Positions 1 through 9,402 are shown, counted from the first letter of the stretch. The stretch is 64,000 nucleotides of DNA from Pseudoalteromonas sp049257235 (GCF_049257235.1 NZ_JBMMUF010000005.1:62001-126000); one strand, 5' to 3'. Notes: generated by a model from the sequence alone, not told the origin. Numbers and translations: made by a program.

Positions 1-410
1 ACACCTTATTCGTTGAACCGCCGTGGAAGGCGATTCTCTCGAACAAAGCGATTCTCCCCTTGCTGTGGCAAATGTTTCCCAATCACCCTAACTTGCTCCC
101 TGCCTATTTCGCAGGGGAAGAAGGGGATGGTCTAGAGCAAGGTTATGTCAGCAAGCCGCTATTTAGTCGAGAAGGTGAAAACATTACTTGGGTTCACCCC
201 AGTAAAGGCCGTATTCACGAAAGTGGTAGTTATGGCGATGCTGGATTTATTACGCAGGCGTTAGCGCCCCTGCCCGTATTTGCAGGCAACCATACACTGA
301 TTGGCTCTTGGGTTGTTGGCCATAAAAGCTGTGGCTTAACCATTCGCGAAGATAATGGACCAATAACCAAAGACACATCCCGTTTTGTGCCGCACATAAT
401 TCTTGGCTAA
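1..410 (+). CDS. Glutathionylspermidine synthase-like protein, C-terminal part
   Basis: The reading frame is open from the left window edge (first full codon at position 3) and ends with TAA at 408-410, so the N-terminus lies outside. About 136 residues are visible. They read like the C-terminal ATP-grasp region of the glutathionylspermidine synthase family: an EPPWK segment, then SNKAILPLLW, NHPNLLPAYF, and a closing stretch with GSWVVGHKSCGL and IREDNGPIT. In this family the domain ligates a polyamine to glutathione or, in many bacterial paralogues (YgiC/YjfC type), an uncharacterised amine/peptide pair. The family assignment rests on recognised sequence style; the exact substrate cannot be told. 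A strong terminator follows directly. Confidence 0.8.
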   Translation, partial: TLFVEPPWKAILSNKAILPLLWQMFPNHPNLLPAYFAGEEGDGLEQGYVSKPLFSREGENITWVHPSKGRIHESGSYGDAGFITQALAPLPVFAGNHTLIGSWVVGHKSCGLTIREDNGPITKDTSRFVPHIILG

Positions 411-423
411 TTACAGACACAAA

Positions 424-447
424 AAAACCGCTGATTGCAGCGGTTTT
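424..447. terminator. Bidirectional intrinsic terminator
   Basis: Perfect stem AAAACCGCTG / CAGCGGTTTT with an ATTG loop, an A-run on the left and a T-run on the right. It sits between the convergent ends of the partial synthase gene (plus) and nqrM (minus) and can serve both. Confidence 0.85.
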
Positions 448-458
448 CTTTTCTCGTA

Positions 459-671
459 TTAGATAATTTGATTCTCTTTCCACGCTTGCTCTTTAGCCAT
501 GCGTTTCTTACGCTTGTCACAAGGGTCATCGCAGTCACACGCCTTTTCAATACCCACAGAGCCAAGACCACCACAGCTGCTGGCCATTGATTTGCGTTGC
601 ACAATTACACCGACAGCCATTGCTGCGATAATAATTAAAAGCAAACCGAAAGTGAGAAGAAATAACTGCAT
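459..671 (-). CDS. nqrM: Na+-NQR maturation protein NqrM
   Basis: This 70-residue protein has one N-terminal membrane segment (about residues 3-24) and a cytoplasmic tail with four cysteines (C33, C45, C47, C51) in SCGGLG and ACDCDDPC. That is the signature of NqrM (former DUF539). NqrM is known to be needed for assembly of Na+-translocating NADH:quinone reductase, probably by delivering iron to the Cys4 site between NqrD and NqrE. It lies 75 bp downstream of apbE and at the end of the nqr gene block, on the same strand, as in other nqr-bearing bacteria. Length and cysteine pattern match the family. A terminator lies just beyond its stop codon. Confidence 0.93.
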   Translation of the reverse strand: MQLFLLTFGLLLIIIAAMAVGVIVQRKSMASSCGGLGSVGIEKACDCDDPCDKRKKRMAKEQAWKENQII

Positions 672-746
672 TGTCTGTGCCCCTTAAAAATGACAATATT
701 TGGCTGAGTTAGCCACGGGCGCTATTATACGCCCGCTTTGCGTTGA

Positions 747-1787
747 CTACAAATATGGTGCAAACGCAGGACTTGAATAGGTTTTTAAACCTTCAGCCGT
801 CTTACTAATTAAATACACAGGTAGATTGTTCGCTTGGGCATAGGCTTTCGCTCGCTCTGTGCCCATCACCGTCAGCGCTGTTGCTAGACCATCCGCTGTC
901 ATGGCACTAGGATGCAAGACGGTGACCGAGACCAAGTCATGTTTAATCGGCATGCCAGTCTGAGGGTCAATTAAGTGGGTATACACCTCACCGTCCATTT
1001 CGTAGAAAATACGGTAATCACCTGATGTAGCAATCCCCATTGCTCCAGGGGTCAAGGTACGATGAATACGACGCTCGCCCATGGGTGCATCCGGCTGCTC
1101 AATAGCTATCACCCAAGGCTTGTCACCAGGCTTAGTACCAGCAACACGCATTTCGCCACCAATCTCAACCATGTAGTTGCTGATGCCATTTTGCTCAAGC
1201 AACTGAGCCACTTTATCTATGCCAAAGCCTTTGGCCGTTGCCGAGAAACTTAACTCTAAGCCATCAACAGACTTAGCGAGTCCTTGAGCGCTTAATGACA
1301 ATTTATCAACGCCAATATTGGCAATCATGGCATCGAGTTGAGTTTGCGTCGGGCGTTGTGTCGGACGTTTGTCTGGACCAAACCCCCACAGGTCGATAAG
1401 CGGCCCCATAGTGACATCTAATGTCTGGGTGTTAATACCTAGACGAATAGACTCAGCAACAACAATGCGAAAATCATCGCTGATTGGCATCACTTCATTC
1501 GCGCCGAGGCGATTAAATTGGTTAATTTCTGAATCAGGAATATAGGTCGACATAGACTGGTTTACATTTTTAAGCGCCGCTTCAATGTCGCTATGTAACG
1601 TGTTGTTCTTAAGTTTTTGCTCTGTGGCATATAACTTAATGTTATAGGTCGTACCCATGGTTTTGCCCTGCAGTAACAACTCTTGTTGCTGCGGCTGTGA
1701 TGGTGCGTTATCACACCCAGCAAGTACCAATAAACACGTGACTAATATAAAACTCAAAAACGCATTGCCAGAGCGAATGTGCATCAT
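747..1787 (-). CDS. apbE: FAD:protein FMN transferase ApbE (lipoprotein)
   Basis: 346 residues, the usual length for ApbE. The N-terminus is a lipoprotein signal ending in LVLAGC, with the lipidated cysteine at about residue 25, so the enzyme is expected to be anchored on the periplasmic side of a membrane. Family motifs include GKTMGTTYNIK near residue 41, ATAKGFGID, EIGGEMRVAG and a late DGLATAL. ApbE covalently transfers FMN from FAD to threonine in the flavinylation motifs of NqrB and NqrC, both of which are encoded just upstream. An intrinsic terminator lies between nqrF and apbE, so apbE and nqrM may be read at a lower level or from their own promoter. Confidence 0.95.
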   Translation of the reverse strand: MMHIRSGNAFLSFILVTCLLVLAGCDNAPSQPQQQELLLQGKTMGTTYNIKLYATEQKLKNNTLHSDIEAALKNVNQSMSTYIPDSEINQFNRLGANEVMPISDDFRIVVAESIRLGINTQTLDVTMGPLIDLWGFGPDKRPTQRPTQTQLDAMIANIGVDKLSLSAQGLAKSVDGLELSFSATAKGFGIDKVAQLLEQNGISNYMVEIGGEMRVAGTKPGDKPWVIAIEQPDAPMGERRIHRTLTPGAMGIATSGDYRIFYEMDGEVYTHLIDPQTGMPIKHDLVSVTVLHPSAMTADGLATALTVMGTERAKAYAQANNLPVYLISKTAEGLKTYSSPAFAPYL

Positions 1788-1835
1788 AGTGATAACCGTC
1801 CAATCAGATTAAGCATTTGGTTTAAATATAAAAAA

Positions 1836-1863
1836 AGAGCCTTCAGTCATATCTGAAGGCTCT
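1836..1863 (-). terminator. Intrinsic terminator after nqrF
   Basis: Perfect 11-bp stem AGAGCCTTCAG / CTGAAGGCTCT with a 6-nt loop; on the minus strand it is followed by a T-run (A-run at 1828-1836 on plus). It separates the nqrA-F operon from apbE-nqrM. Confidence 0.85.
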
Positions 1864-1898
1864 TAATCTTAACACATTAACGATAGTGGATCGTTAAA

Positions 1899-3125
1899 TT
1901 AGCCGCCGAAGTCATCCAGTAGGATGTTTTCGTCTTCAACACCTAAATCTTTAAGCATGTTGATTACGGCTGCGTTCATCATCGGTGGTCCACACATGTA
2001 GAACTCACAATCTTCTGGCGCTTCATGGTCCTTCAGATAGTTGTCATACAATACGTTGTGGATAAAGCCAGTGTAACCTTCCCAGTTGTCCTCAGGTTGA
2101 GGATCTGACAGAGCTACGTGCCATACGAAATTGTCGTTTTCTGACGCTAGGCCATCGAAATCTTCAACATAGAACATTTCGCGCTTCGAACGTGCACCAT
2201 ACCAGAAGCTCATCTTACGCTTAGAGTTAAGACGCTTAAGCTGGTCGAAAATGTGTGAACGCATCGGTGCCATACCTGCACCACCACCTACGAATACCAT
2301 CTCTGCATCAGTGTCTTTCGCGAAGAATTCACCGAATGGACCAGAAATCGTTACCTTGTCGCCTTCTTTCAGTGACCAGATGTATGAAGACATCTTACCG
2401 CAAGGCAGGCTTAGGTTGTTTGGTGGCGGAGTCGCAATACGTACGTTAAGCATGATAATGCCGAACTCTTCTGGGTAGTTAGCCATTGAGTACGCACGGA
2501 TTGTTTCTTCGTCTACTTTTGACTCTAGGTTAAAGAAGCCGAAACGATCCCAGTCTGCACGATATTCTTCAGGAATATCGAAATCAGCGTATTTAACATG
2601 GTGAGCAGGCGCTTCAATCTGAATATAACCACCTGCGCGGAAAGGTACTACCTCACCTTCAGGGATAGCTAGTTTCAGCTCTTTAATGAAGGTTGCTTTG
2701 TTATCATTAGAGATAACAGTACATTCCCACTTCTTGATACCGAAGATTGACTCTTCAAGTTCAATTTCCATGTCGCCTTTAACAGCAACCTGACACGCTA
2801 AACGACAGCCTTCACGTGCTTCACCTTTTGAGATGTGATCAAGCTCGGTAGGTAGAATGTCACCACCACCTGATTTCACATCTACACGACACTGACCACA
2901 TGAGCCACCGCCACCACACGCAGATGATACGAAGATACCCGCATCTGCTAGTGCACCAAGTAGCTTGCTACCCGGTGAAGTTGTAATTGCCTTTTCAGGA
3001 TCACCGTTGATCCCGATGGTTACGTCACCAGTTGGTACTAGCTTAGATTTAGCTGCAATGATAACTAAAACTAACAGCACAACGATAGCGACGAATACAC
3101 CTACGCCTAAATATACCTCAAGCAT
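1899..3125 (-). CDS. nqrF: Na+-translocating NADH:quinone reductase subunit F
   Basis: 408 residues. One N-terminal membrane helix (about 3-25) is followed by a 2Fe-2S ferredoxin domain with cysteines at 70, 76, 79 and 111 (SACGGGGSCGQC and CRLAC). A ferredoxin reductase module follows, with the FAD-binding RAYSMANYP motif near residue 210 and a C-terminal NAD-binding part containing GGGAGMAPMRS and FYMCGPPMM. NqrF oxidises NADH and passes electrons through FAD and the iron-sulfur cluster into the membrane complex. It is the last gene of the nqrABCDEF block and lies 17 bp after nqrE. Confidence 0.98.
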   Translation of the reverse strand: MLEVYLGVGVFVAIVVLLVLVIIAAKSKLVPTGDVTIGINGDPEKAITTSPGSKLLGALADAGIFVSSACGGGGSCGQCRVDVKSGGGDILPTELDHISKGEAREGCRLACQVAVKGDMEIELEESIFGIKKWECTVISNDNKATFIKELKLAIPEGEVVPFRAGGYIQIEAPAHHVKYADFDIPEEYRADWDRFGFFNLESKVDEETIRAYSMANYPEEFGIIMLNVRIATPPPNNLSLPCGKMSSYIWSLKEGDKVTISGPFGEFFAKDTDAEMVFVGGGAGMAPMRSHIFDQLKRLNSKRKMSFWYGARSKREMFYVEDFDGLASENDNFVWHVALSDPQPEDNWEGYTGFIHNVLYDNYLKDHEAPEDCEFYMCGPPMMNAAVINMLKDLGVEDENILLDDFGG

Positions 3126-3142
3126 GATTTCTCCTCGCTACC

Positions 3143-3751
3143 TTATAGTGAAATACCAGAGAATGACATGAAGCCAAGACCCATAAGACCTACAGTGATA
3201 AAGGTAATACCTAGACCACGTAGACCATCAGGAACGTCTGAATACTTCATCTTCTCGCGGATACCAGCAAGCAATGTGATTGCCAGTGCCCAACCTACAC
3301 CTGAACCAAGGCCGAATACCACTGATTCGCCAAAGTTGTAGTTACGCTCTACCATGAACGATACCGCACCGAAAATCGCACAGTTAACCGTAATTAGTGG
3401 TAGGAAGATACCCAGCGCGTTGTATAGCGGTGGGAAAAACTTATCAAGTGCCATCTCTAGAATTTGTACTAGGGCAGCGATTACGCCGATGAACGTTAGG
3501 AAGCGTAGGAAGCTCAAATCAGCTTCTGGGAAACCTAACCACTCAAGCGCACCTGGAGCAAGTACTGCGTGATAAACCACTTGGTTTACCGGTACTGCAA
3601 TACCTAGTACGAAAATTACCGCTACACCTAGACCAATTGAGGTTTTAACTTTCTTAGATACAGCCAAGAAAGTACACATACCCAAGAAGAAGGCAAGCGC
3701 AAGGTTTTCAATGAAAACCGCTTTAACAAATAAGTTAAGATACTGTTCCAC
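3143..3751 (-). CDS. nqrE: Na+-NQR subunit E
   Basis: 202-residue integral membrane protein with six predicted helices, homologous to NqrD and RnfA. It carries LGMCTFLAVSKK near the start and NCAIFGA in the middle; the two cysteines in these segments correspond to the NqrE ligands of the intramembrane iron centre shared with NqrD. It is part of the electron route that drives Na+ export. It follows nqrD by 10 bp and precedes nqrF by 17 bp, consistent with one transcript. Confidence 0.97.
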   Translation of the reverse strand: MEQYLNLFVKAVFIENLALAFFLGMCTFLAVSKKVKTSIGLGVAVIFVLGIAVPVNQVVYHAVLAPGALEWLGFPEADLSFLRFLTFIGVIAALVQILEMALDKFFPPLYNALGIFLPLITVNCAIFGAVSFMVERNYNFGESVVFGLGSGVGWALAITLLAGIREKMKYSDVPDGLRGLGITFITVGLMGLGFMSFSGISL

Positions 3752-3761
3752 AACTCGCCCC

Positions 3762-4391
3762 TTATTTCGCTTCTACTTGGTCTTTCTTGTAAGTACGAAG
3801 TACCCAGATGAATAGACCGATAATGAAGAATGCACTTGGTGGAAGGATCAATAGACCCATAGGCTGGTACCAGCCACCGTTTTGCACCAGTGGAATGATT
3901 TCCACGTCGAATAGTGAACCTTTACCAAATAGCTCACGGATGAAACCAACAGTCAGAAGCACTACTGAGTAGCCTAGACCGTTACCAATACCATCAAGGA
4001 ATGACATCATTGGTGGCGACTTCATCGCATATGCTTCAGCACGACCCATTACGATACAGTTGGTAATGATTAGACCAACGAATACCGACAGCTCTTTTGC
4101 TGTAGCATATGAGAATGCTTGCAGCACTTGGTCAACAACAATTACCAATGAAGCGATAATCGTCATCTGTACGATGATACGAACGCTTGATGGAATGTGG
4201 TTACGGATCATCGAGATGAATAAGCTTGAAAACGCTGTAACTAGCGTCAACGCGATTGACATGATCAACGCATTTTTCAAGCTAGAAGTAACCGCCAGCG
4301 CAGAACAAATACCAAGTACTTGTAGGGCGATTGGGTTATTGGCGAAGACAGGTCCAAATAGAACCGACTTCATTTCTTTAGTATCAGCCAT
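3762..4391 (-). CDS. nqrD: Na+-NQR subunit D
   Basis: 209-residue membrane subunit, the partner of NqrE. Visible motifs are LGICSALAVTSSLKNAL and TNCIVMGRAEA, each with one cysteine of the Cys4 iron site. It begins MADTKEMKSVLFGPVFANNP, typical of the family. Its start codon overlaps the nqrC stop, indicating translational coupling inside the operon. Confidence 0.97.
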   Translation of the reverse strand: MADTKEMKSVLFGPVFANNPIALQVLGICSALAVTSSLKNALIMSIALTLVTAFSSLFISMIRNHIPSSVRIIVQMTIIASLVIVVDQVLQAFSYATAKELSVFVGLIITNCIVMGRAEAYAMKSPPMMSFLDGIGNGLGYSVVLLTVGFIRELFGKGSLFDVEIIPLVQNGGWYQPMGLLILPPSAFFIIGLFIWVLRTYKKDQVEAK

Positions 4392-5158
4392 TATTTCAAC
4401 GCTCCTTCACGTACTGTCGCAAGGAAAGGACCAAAGCCATTATCACCTGTCCAGTAGTCAACCGTGTTATCAACACCGTTTGACGTCAGTGTTGCACCAG
4501 ATAGACCATCAACTTCGTTGTTGGTATCTGCGCCATTTTTCACTAGGTCAACAGGAAGCTCTTTGCCTTGCCATTGTGCCGTCCAAGTTGGGTTTTGAAT
4601 CTCACCACCAAGACCTGGAGTTTCGTTGTGCTTGTAGAAAATGATGTTTTTAACCGTTTCACCATCGTTTTCTAGCGCTAGGAAACCATACATAACACCC
4701 CAAAGGCCGTAACCTTGGATAGGTAGAATAATTGATTTCACTGAGCCATCGTCAGCGCGGTTAATGTAAACCGGCGCTTCAGTTGTACGGCGTTGGATAC
4801 CTGCTTTATCTTGCGCTTTAGTTAGCTTGATACTCATCGCAGCATCAAACTTACTCTTTTCGAAGTCGTAAGCTTTGATCCAATCTACACGTGCTTCTTC
4901 TGAATCGAATTGCACTTGCTGACCGTTTTCAACATTAACAACGATAGTTTCGATGTTCTCGTCAAACGTTGACTGAACGTTTGTCACACCTTCAAAACCA
5001 GCTGCGGCTAGGATATTGCTTTGAATATCTTTAAGCTTGTTTTCTTGCTGTAGTGGACGCAATTGTACTGATGCTACAGATACGATAATCGCACACACCA
5101 AACACAATGAAACAACTACACCAAGCGTTTTGCCGATTGATTCGTTATTACTAGCCAC
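4391..5158 (-). CDS. nqrC: Na+-NQR subunit C (covalent FMN subunit)
   Basis: 255 residues with one N-terminal membrane helix (about 10-32) and a periplasmic FMN-binding domain. The flavinylation motif SGAT lies at residues 220-223 within DGLSGATLTSNG; the threonine there is the ApbE target. It also carries NETPGLGGEI, typical of the FMN-binding fold shared with RnfG. It overlaps nqrB by 8 bp and nqrD by 1 bp. Confidence 0.97.
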   Translation of the reverse strand: MASNNESIGKTLGVVVSLCLVCAIIVSVASVQLRPLQQENKLKDIQSNILAAAGFEGVTNVQSTFDENIETIVVNVENGQQVQFDSEEARVDWIKAYDFEKSKFDAAMSIKLTKAQDKAGIQRRTTEAPVYINRADDGSVKSIILPIQGYGLWGVMYGFLALENDGETVKNIIFYKHNETPGLGGEIQNPTWTAQWQGKELPVDLVKNGADTNNEVDGLSGATLTSNGVDNTVDYWTGDNGFGPFLATVREGALK

Positions 5159-6350
5159 GTGCCAATCTCCTCTTGATGTTTGACTGCGCTACGAAGTGGT
5201 CGAATAGCGGAGCAAATAAGTTAGCAAATAAGATTGCTAGCATCATGCCCTCTGGGTACGCCGGGTTCACTACGCGGATCATTACCACCATGAAACCAAT
5301 TAACGCACCGTATGCCCATTTACCTTTATCAGTGAATGACGCTGATACTGGGTCAGTAGCCATAAAGAACATACCGAATGCAAAACCACCAAGCACTAGG
5401 TGCCAGTGCCAAGGCATTGCGAAGGCCGCATTAGTATCAGAACTGATGAAGTTAAGAAGCATTGATGTAACCACCATTCCTAGGAAAGTACCTAGCACGA
5501 TGCGCCACGAAGCAATACGAACATAAATTAGGAATAAGCCACCGATAGCAATCGCCAGTGTCGACGTTTCGCCCATAGAACCTTGGATAAAGCCGTAGAA
5601 AGCATTGAACCAAAGATCCATGTTTGCGTAATCTAGTGCACCTGTAGCCGCTTGGCCTAGGTAAGTCGCACCAGAGAAACCGTCAACCGCTGTCCATACT
5701 GTGTCACCTGAAATCTGCGCAGGGTATGCGAAGAAAAGGAACGCACGGCCAGCTAACGCTGGGTTAAGGAAGTTACGGCCTGTACCACCAAACACTTCTT
5801 TCGCAATAACTACACCAAAGGTAATACCTAGGGCTACTTGCCAAAGAGGAATTGTTGCTGGCAGGATTAGCGCGAATAGTACAGAAGTTACGAAGAAACC
5901 TTCGTTTACTTCGTGCTTACGCACTGATGCAAATAGTACTTCCCAGAAACCACCGACTATGAATGTCGTCGCGTAGATTGGTAGGAAGAAACAGGCACCG
6001 TAGAACATCTTCGCAGCCCAACCCGAATCAGCAGTTAACTCACCACCGAACAGTTGGAAAAGACTTACTTGCCACATATCACCTAAAGCAAAGCCATTCG
6101 CTAATGCGCCAGCCGCTTGGTGACCAATGTTGAACATGCCAAAGAACATGGCAGGGAACGTTGCCATCCACACTAAAATCATGATGCGTTTTAGGTCGAT
6201 GTTATCGCGAACGTGAGTACCGCCTTTATTTACATAACCTGGTGTATAAAAGATAGTCGCTACTGCTTCATACAGCGCGTACCATTTTTCATGCTTACCA
6301 CCGGCTTCAAAATGCGGTTCGATATCTTCTAAAAATTTCTTCAAGCCCAT
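5151..6350 (-). CDS. nqrB: Na+-NQR subunit B (covalent FMN and quinone site)
   Basis: 399-residue polytopic membrane subunit. The flavinylation motif is FSGAT with the modified threonine near residue 229. A conserved FGGTGRNFLNPALAGRAFLF segment and the end MATDPVSASFTDKGKWAYG are family hallmarks. NqrB carries covalent FMN and riboflavin and forms part of the Na+ pathway. It starts 1 bp after nqrA ends and overlaps nqrC. Confidence 0.98.
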   Translation of the reverse strand: MGLKKFLEDIEPHFEAGGKHEKWYALYEAVATIFYTPGYVNKGGTHVRDNIDLKRIMILVWMATFPAMFFGMFNIGHQAAGALANGFALGDMWQVSLFQLFGGELTADSGWAAKMFYGACFFLPIYATTFIVGGFWEVLFASVRKHEVNEGFFVTSVLFALILPATIPLWQVALGITFGVVIAKEVFGGTGRNFLNPALAGRAFLFFAYPAQISGDTVWTAVDGFSGATYLGQAATGALDYANMDLWFNAFYGFIQGSMGETSTLAIAIGGLFLIYVRIASWRIVLGTFLGMVVTSMLLNFISSDTNAAFAMPWHWHLVLGGFAFGMFFMATDPVSASFTDKGKWAYGALIGFMVVMIRVVNPAYPEGMMLAILFANLFAPLFDHFVAQSNIKRRLARG

Positions 6351-6351
6351 T

Positions 6352-7695
6352 TTAGCCTTCCTTCTCGATTGTTGTCAGGCACTCACGAAGGATTGAACCA
6401 TACTCGTATTTACCCGGACAAACGAAGGTACACAACGCTAAATCTTCTTCGTCTAGCTCCAACGCGCCAAGAGTTATTGCGCTGTCTAAGTCACGTGAAA
6501 TTAGGTCACGTAAAAGTAGTGTAGGCAGAATATCTAGCGGCATTACACGCTCATAGTTACCGATTGGTACCATGGCACGCTTCGAACCACCCGTTGAGGT
6601 AGTCATGTTGAATAGACGGCTTGGTGCTAAATGGCCAAGGAAGGTACGCGTTACAGAGAACTTATCGCTACCTGGCGCGATCCAACCAAATAGTTCTTTC
6701 TCACGACCTTCTAGCAGAACCGACACTTGCGTGTGGTAACGGCCAAGGTAAGCGTGAGGACCAGTTGCATTGGTACCAGAAAGTACTGAGCCTGAAATGA
6801 TACGGTTGTCACCGTCTTCAAGTTCACCAGCAACCAAATCAGCCATAGCTGCGCCCATGTGCGTTTTCACTAAACGTGGGTTTTTAACGCGAGGACCGGC
6901 TAAAGAAATCACACGATCAGTGTAAATTTCGCCACTTAGGAAAAGGTGACCGAATGCAATCACATCTTGGTAACCTAGGTGCCAAACCTGCTTTGATGCA
7001 GATACTGCGTCTAGGTGGTGGATGTGAGTACCTACTAAGCCAGCTGGGTGCTTACCACCAAACTCATGCACTTCAACAGAAGCAACTGATGAGCTAGGTA
7101 CCTGCGCGCCTGCTTTCTTACACACGTACACTTTACCTTCGGTTAGGCGTGAAACCACAGCCAAACCCGCTTCAAAAGCGTCAGCATTTTGTGCAATCAC
7201 AACTGCTGGATCAGCAGCAAGAGGATTGGTGTCCATCGCAGTTACGAATACTGAGCTAGGCTTAGCATCTACCGCTGGCACTTTGCTGAAAGGACGAGTA
7301 CGTAGTGCAGTCCACTGACCTGACTTAACAAGTTGATCGACAACTGTGTCGCGATCTAGGCTTGCTAGTTGGCTTGCTTCGAACTTTGCAAACGTTTCTT
7401 GCTCAGTGCCATTAACTTCAATAACAACTGATTGCAGTACACGTTTTGCACCACGATTGATTTCTTTAACTACCCCGGCGGCCGGTGCAGTGTAGATAAC
7501 GCCAGGATTCTTTTTATCTTCAAAAAGAACTTGGCCTTTTTTGACTTGGTCATCCACACGAACTCGCATGGTTGGACGCATGCCGATATATTCTTCACCT
7601 AGCACAGCTACTCGTTTAACGGCTTGGCCGTCATGTATAACCTGCTGAGGTGCGCCCTCTATCGGTAGATCCAGACCTTTTTTTATGTTGATCAT
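6352..7695 (-). CDS. nqrA: Na+-NQR subunit A
   Basis: The first gene of the nqr operon. I start it at the ATG at 7695 (MINIKKGLDLPIEG), which matches the usual NqrA N-terminus; an in-frame ATG four codons upstream (7707) is also possible and neither has a strong ribosome site. The protein is about 447 residues, cytoplasmic face, with GARVKNPRL-like and THMGA segments and the cysteine-containing end DLALCTFVCPGKYEYG. NqrA binds quinone and docks on NqrB. The upstream 418 bp must contain the operon promoter. Confidence 0.96.
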   Translation of the reverse strand: MINIKKGLDLPIEGAPQQVIHDGQAVKRVAVLGEEYIGMRPTMRVRVDDQVKKGQVLFEDKKNPGVIYTAPAAGVVKEINRGAKRVLQSVVIEVNGTEQETFAKFEASQLASLDRDTVVDQLVKSGQWTALRTRPFSKVPAVDAKPSSVFVTAMDTNPLAADPAVVIAQNADAFEAGLAVVSRLTEGKVYVCKKAGAQVPSSSVASVEVHEFGGKHPAGLVGTHIHHLDAVSASKQVWHLGYQDVIAFGHLFLSGEIYTDRVISLAGPRVKNPRLVKTHMGAAMADLVAGELEDGDNRIISGSVLSGTNATGPHAYLGRYHTQVSVLLEGREKELFGWIAPGSDKFSVTRTFLGHLAPSRLFNMTTSTGGSKRAMVPIGNYERVMPLDILPTLLLRDLISRDLDSAITLGALELDEEDLALCTFVCPGKYEYGSILRECLTTIEKEG

Positions 7696-7707
7696 ACGCA
7701 CTTGCAT

Positions 7708-8125
7708 TACTTTAAAGGAAAGAAACTTAAAATCTTACCAACCACGCTGCTTAGTATCAGTCGACTCGGCACATAACCGCGTTAATTAAGACGAAGAGCT
7801 AATTGTTCGGATGAAAACGCCCCAACAATGAGCAAATAACAACCAACCTAATTAATACAAACGGTATAAAAGAGCACTTATTCCGACCTACGGACCAAGC
7901 AACGTAGTGAACCTGTCACATATCTGCCGAATTTTAACATTAATCGCGGTGACTATGCGAGTTAAAAAGTAAAAATTATCCAGCGATCAATGGTCATCCT
8001 GAATGAATAAACTTCAATATAGACCAAAGTCTTAATTTCGCGTGATTGAATCACTTTGACATGTGAAAACACGGCTACAAAAAAAGCCAGTCACAGGACT
8101 GGCTTATTTAATTAACGAATCAACT
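7708..8125. other. Intergenic region upstream of the nqr operon
   Basis: A 418-bp AT-rich stretch between nqrA and fabV, both on the minus strand. It holds the fabV terminator at 8085-8104 and should hold the nqr promoter. I could not identify a convincing -35/-10 pair or a named regulator site by eye, and I see no reading frame with coding character. Confidence 0.5.
8085..8104 (-). terminator. Intrinsic terminator after fabV
   Basis: Stem AGCCAGTC / GACTGGCT with an ACAG loop and an A-run on the plus-strand left side, giving a T-run on the minus strand just past the fabV stop. Confidence 0.85.
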
Positions 8126-9316
8126 TTAGACGAGGTTGTTGATTTGCACGTCAGGATTAACATCCGCGTCGTAATCTACGCCATCTAAATCAAAGCCGAA
8201 CAGGTGTAAGAACTCTTTGTGGTAACCCACATAGTCTGTTAGCTCGTCAATGGTATCGGTATCAACTGAGTCCCAAATAGCCTGCACGCGCTGTTGCACA
8301 TCATCTTCAAGCTCTTTGTAGTTTTGGAACAGGTGACCACCATCGTCAAAACGAGGTGTTTCACCGTATAGGTTTTCTTTGAACAGCGCTGTGATTTGCT
8401 CAATCGTACCTTCGTATGTGCCATCGGCTTTCATTACTTTGAACAGTGCAGAAATATACAGAGGCATGATTGGAATAGCAGAGCTCGCTTGCGTTACCAC
8501 TGCATTCAATGAACTGACGTAAGCTTCACCTGAAATCGCTGCCGTTGATGCTTTAATTTCTTGCGCTGCGCGGTCCAAGTCTTCTTTCGCTTTACCGATA
8601 GTCGCATGACCGTAGATAGGCCAAGTTAGCTCTTTGCCGATATAGGTATAAGCAGTTGTTTTAAAATTGTCAGCCAACACGCCTGCGTCGTTTAGCGCAT
8701 CAATCCATAGCTGCCAGTCTTCGCCACCCATCACTTTCACAGTGTTAGCAATTTCTTCTTCACTTGCTGCTTCAACGCTCACTTCATCAATGATACGTTT
8801 TGAGGTGTTGAGGTTCTTCGTCGTTACACTATCGCCAATTGGCTTAAGTGTTGAAGAATACGTTTCGCCTGTTTTTGGATCAGTACGACGAGGTGATGCC
8901 AGTGAGTAAATCACTAAATCAACCTGACCAAGCTCCGCTTTGATCATATCAATCGTTTGCGCTTTGATTTCGTCAGAGAACGCATCGCCATTGATATTTT
9001 TAGACCAAATACCTGCTTCATCAGCAGCCTGCTGGAAAGCGGCAGTGTTATACCAGCCCGCTGATGCCGTTTTCTTCTCTGTACCTGGCTTTTCGAAAAA
9101 CACACCCAGTGTTTTTGCACCATGACCAAACGCAGATACGATGCGAGATGCAAGACCATAACCCGTTGATGAACCGATCACCAATACATTTTTAGGACCA
9201 CTACCCAAGTCACCTTGGCTCTTTACATATTCTATTTGTTTTTGTACGTGTGCTGCACAGCCCGCTGGATGAGCGTTAGTACAGATAAATCCACGGATTT
9301 TAGGCTTAATGACCAT
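8126..9316 (-). CDS. fabV: Enoyl-ACP reductase FabV (trans-2-enoyl-CoA reductase type)
   Basis: 396 residues, the normal FabV length. The N-terminus has VIKPKIRGFICTNAHPAGC. The NADH-binding loop is VIGSSTGYGLASRI (about 47-60). The catalytic pair is Tyr235 and Lys244 in IYGHATIGKAK, the Y-x8-K spacing that distinguishes FabV from the FabI Y-x6-K. FabV does the last reductive step of fatty-acid elongation and is intrinsically insensitive to triclosan compared with FabI. It is monocistronic, with its own terminator. Confidence 0.97.
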   Translation of the reverse strand: MVIKPKIRGFICTNAHPAGCAAHVQKQIEYVKSQGDLGSGPKNVLVIGSSTGYGLASRIVSAFGHGAKTLGVFFEKPGTEKKTASAGWYNTAAFQQAADEAGIWSKNINGDAFSDEIKAQTIDMIKAELGQVDLVIYSLASPRRTDPKTGETYSSTLKPIGDSVTTKNLNTSKRIIDEVSVEAASEEEIANTVKVMGGEDWQLWIDALNDAGVLADNFKTTAYTYIGKELTWPIYGHATIGKAKEDLDRAAQEIKASTAAISGEAYVSSLNAVVTQASSAIPIMPLYISALFKVMKADGTYEGTIEQITALFKENLYGETPRFDDGGHLFQNYKELEDDVQQRVQAIWDSVDTDTIDELTDYVGYHKEFLHLFGFDLDGVDYDADVNPDVQINNLV

Positions 9317-9402
9317 GTTAAAATTCCATTCGTTACCGAAAAATTAGCGCTAGTGTAGCGATTATTCATCGCCACACAGGTCTGATGACTCACGCTGTGA
9401 CA

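Noticed and set aside
4060..4644. 194-codon plus-strand frame across nqrD and nqrC
   Set aside because: It lies opposite two essential membrane-subunit genes and contains no domain; it exists because of their codon bias.
7708..8080. Promoter or riboswitch for the nqr operon
   Set aside because: Several AT-rich hexamers occur but none forms a -35/-10 pair with normal spacing, and no known riboswitch shape was recognised.
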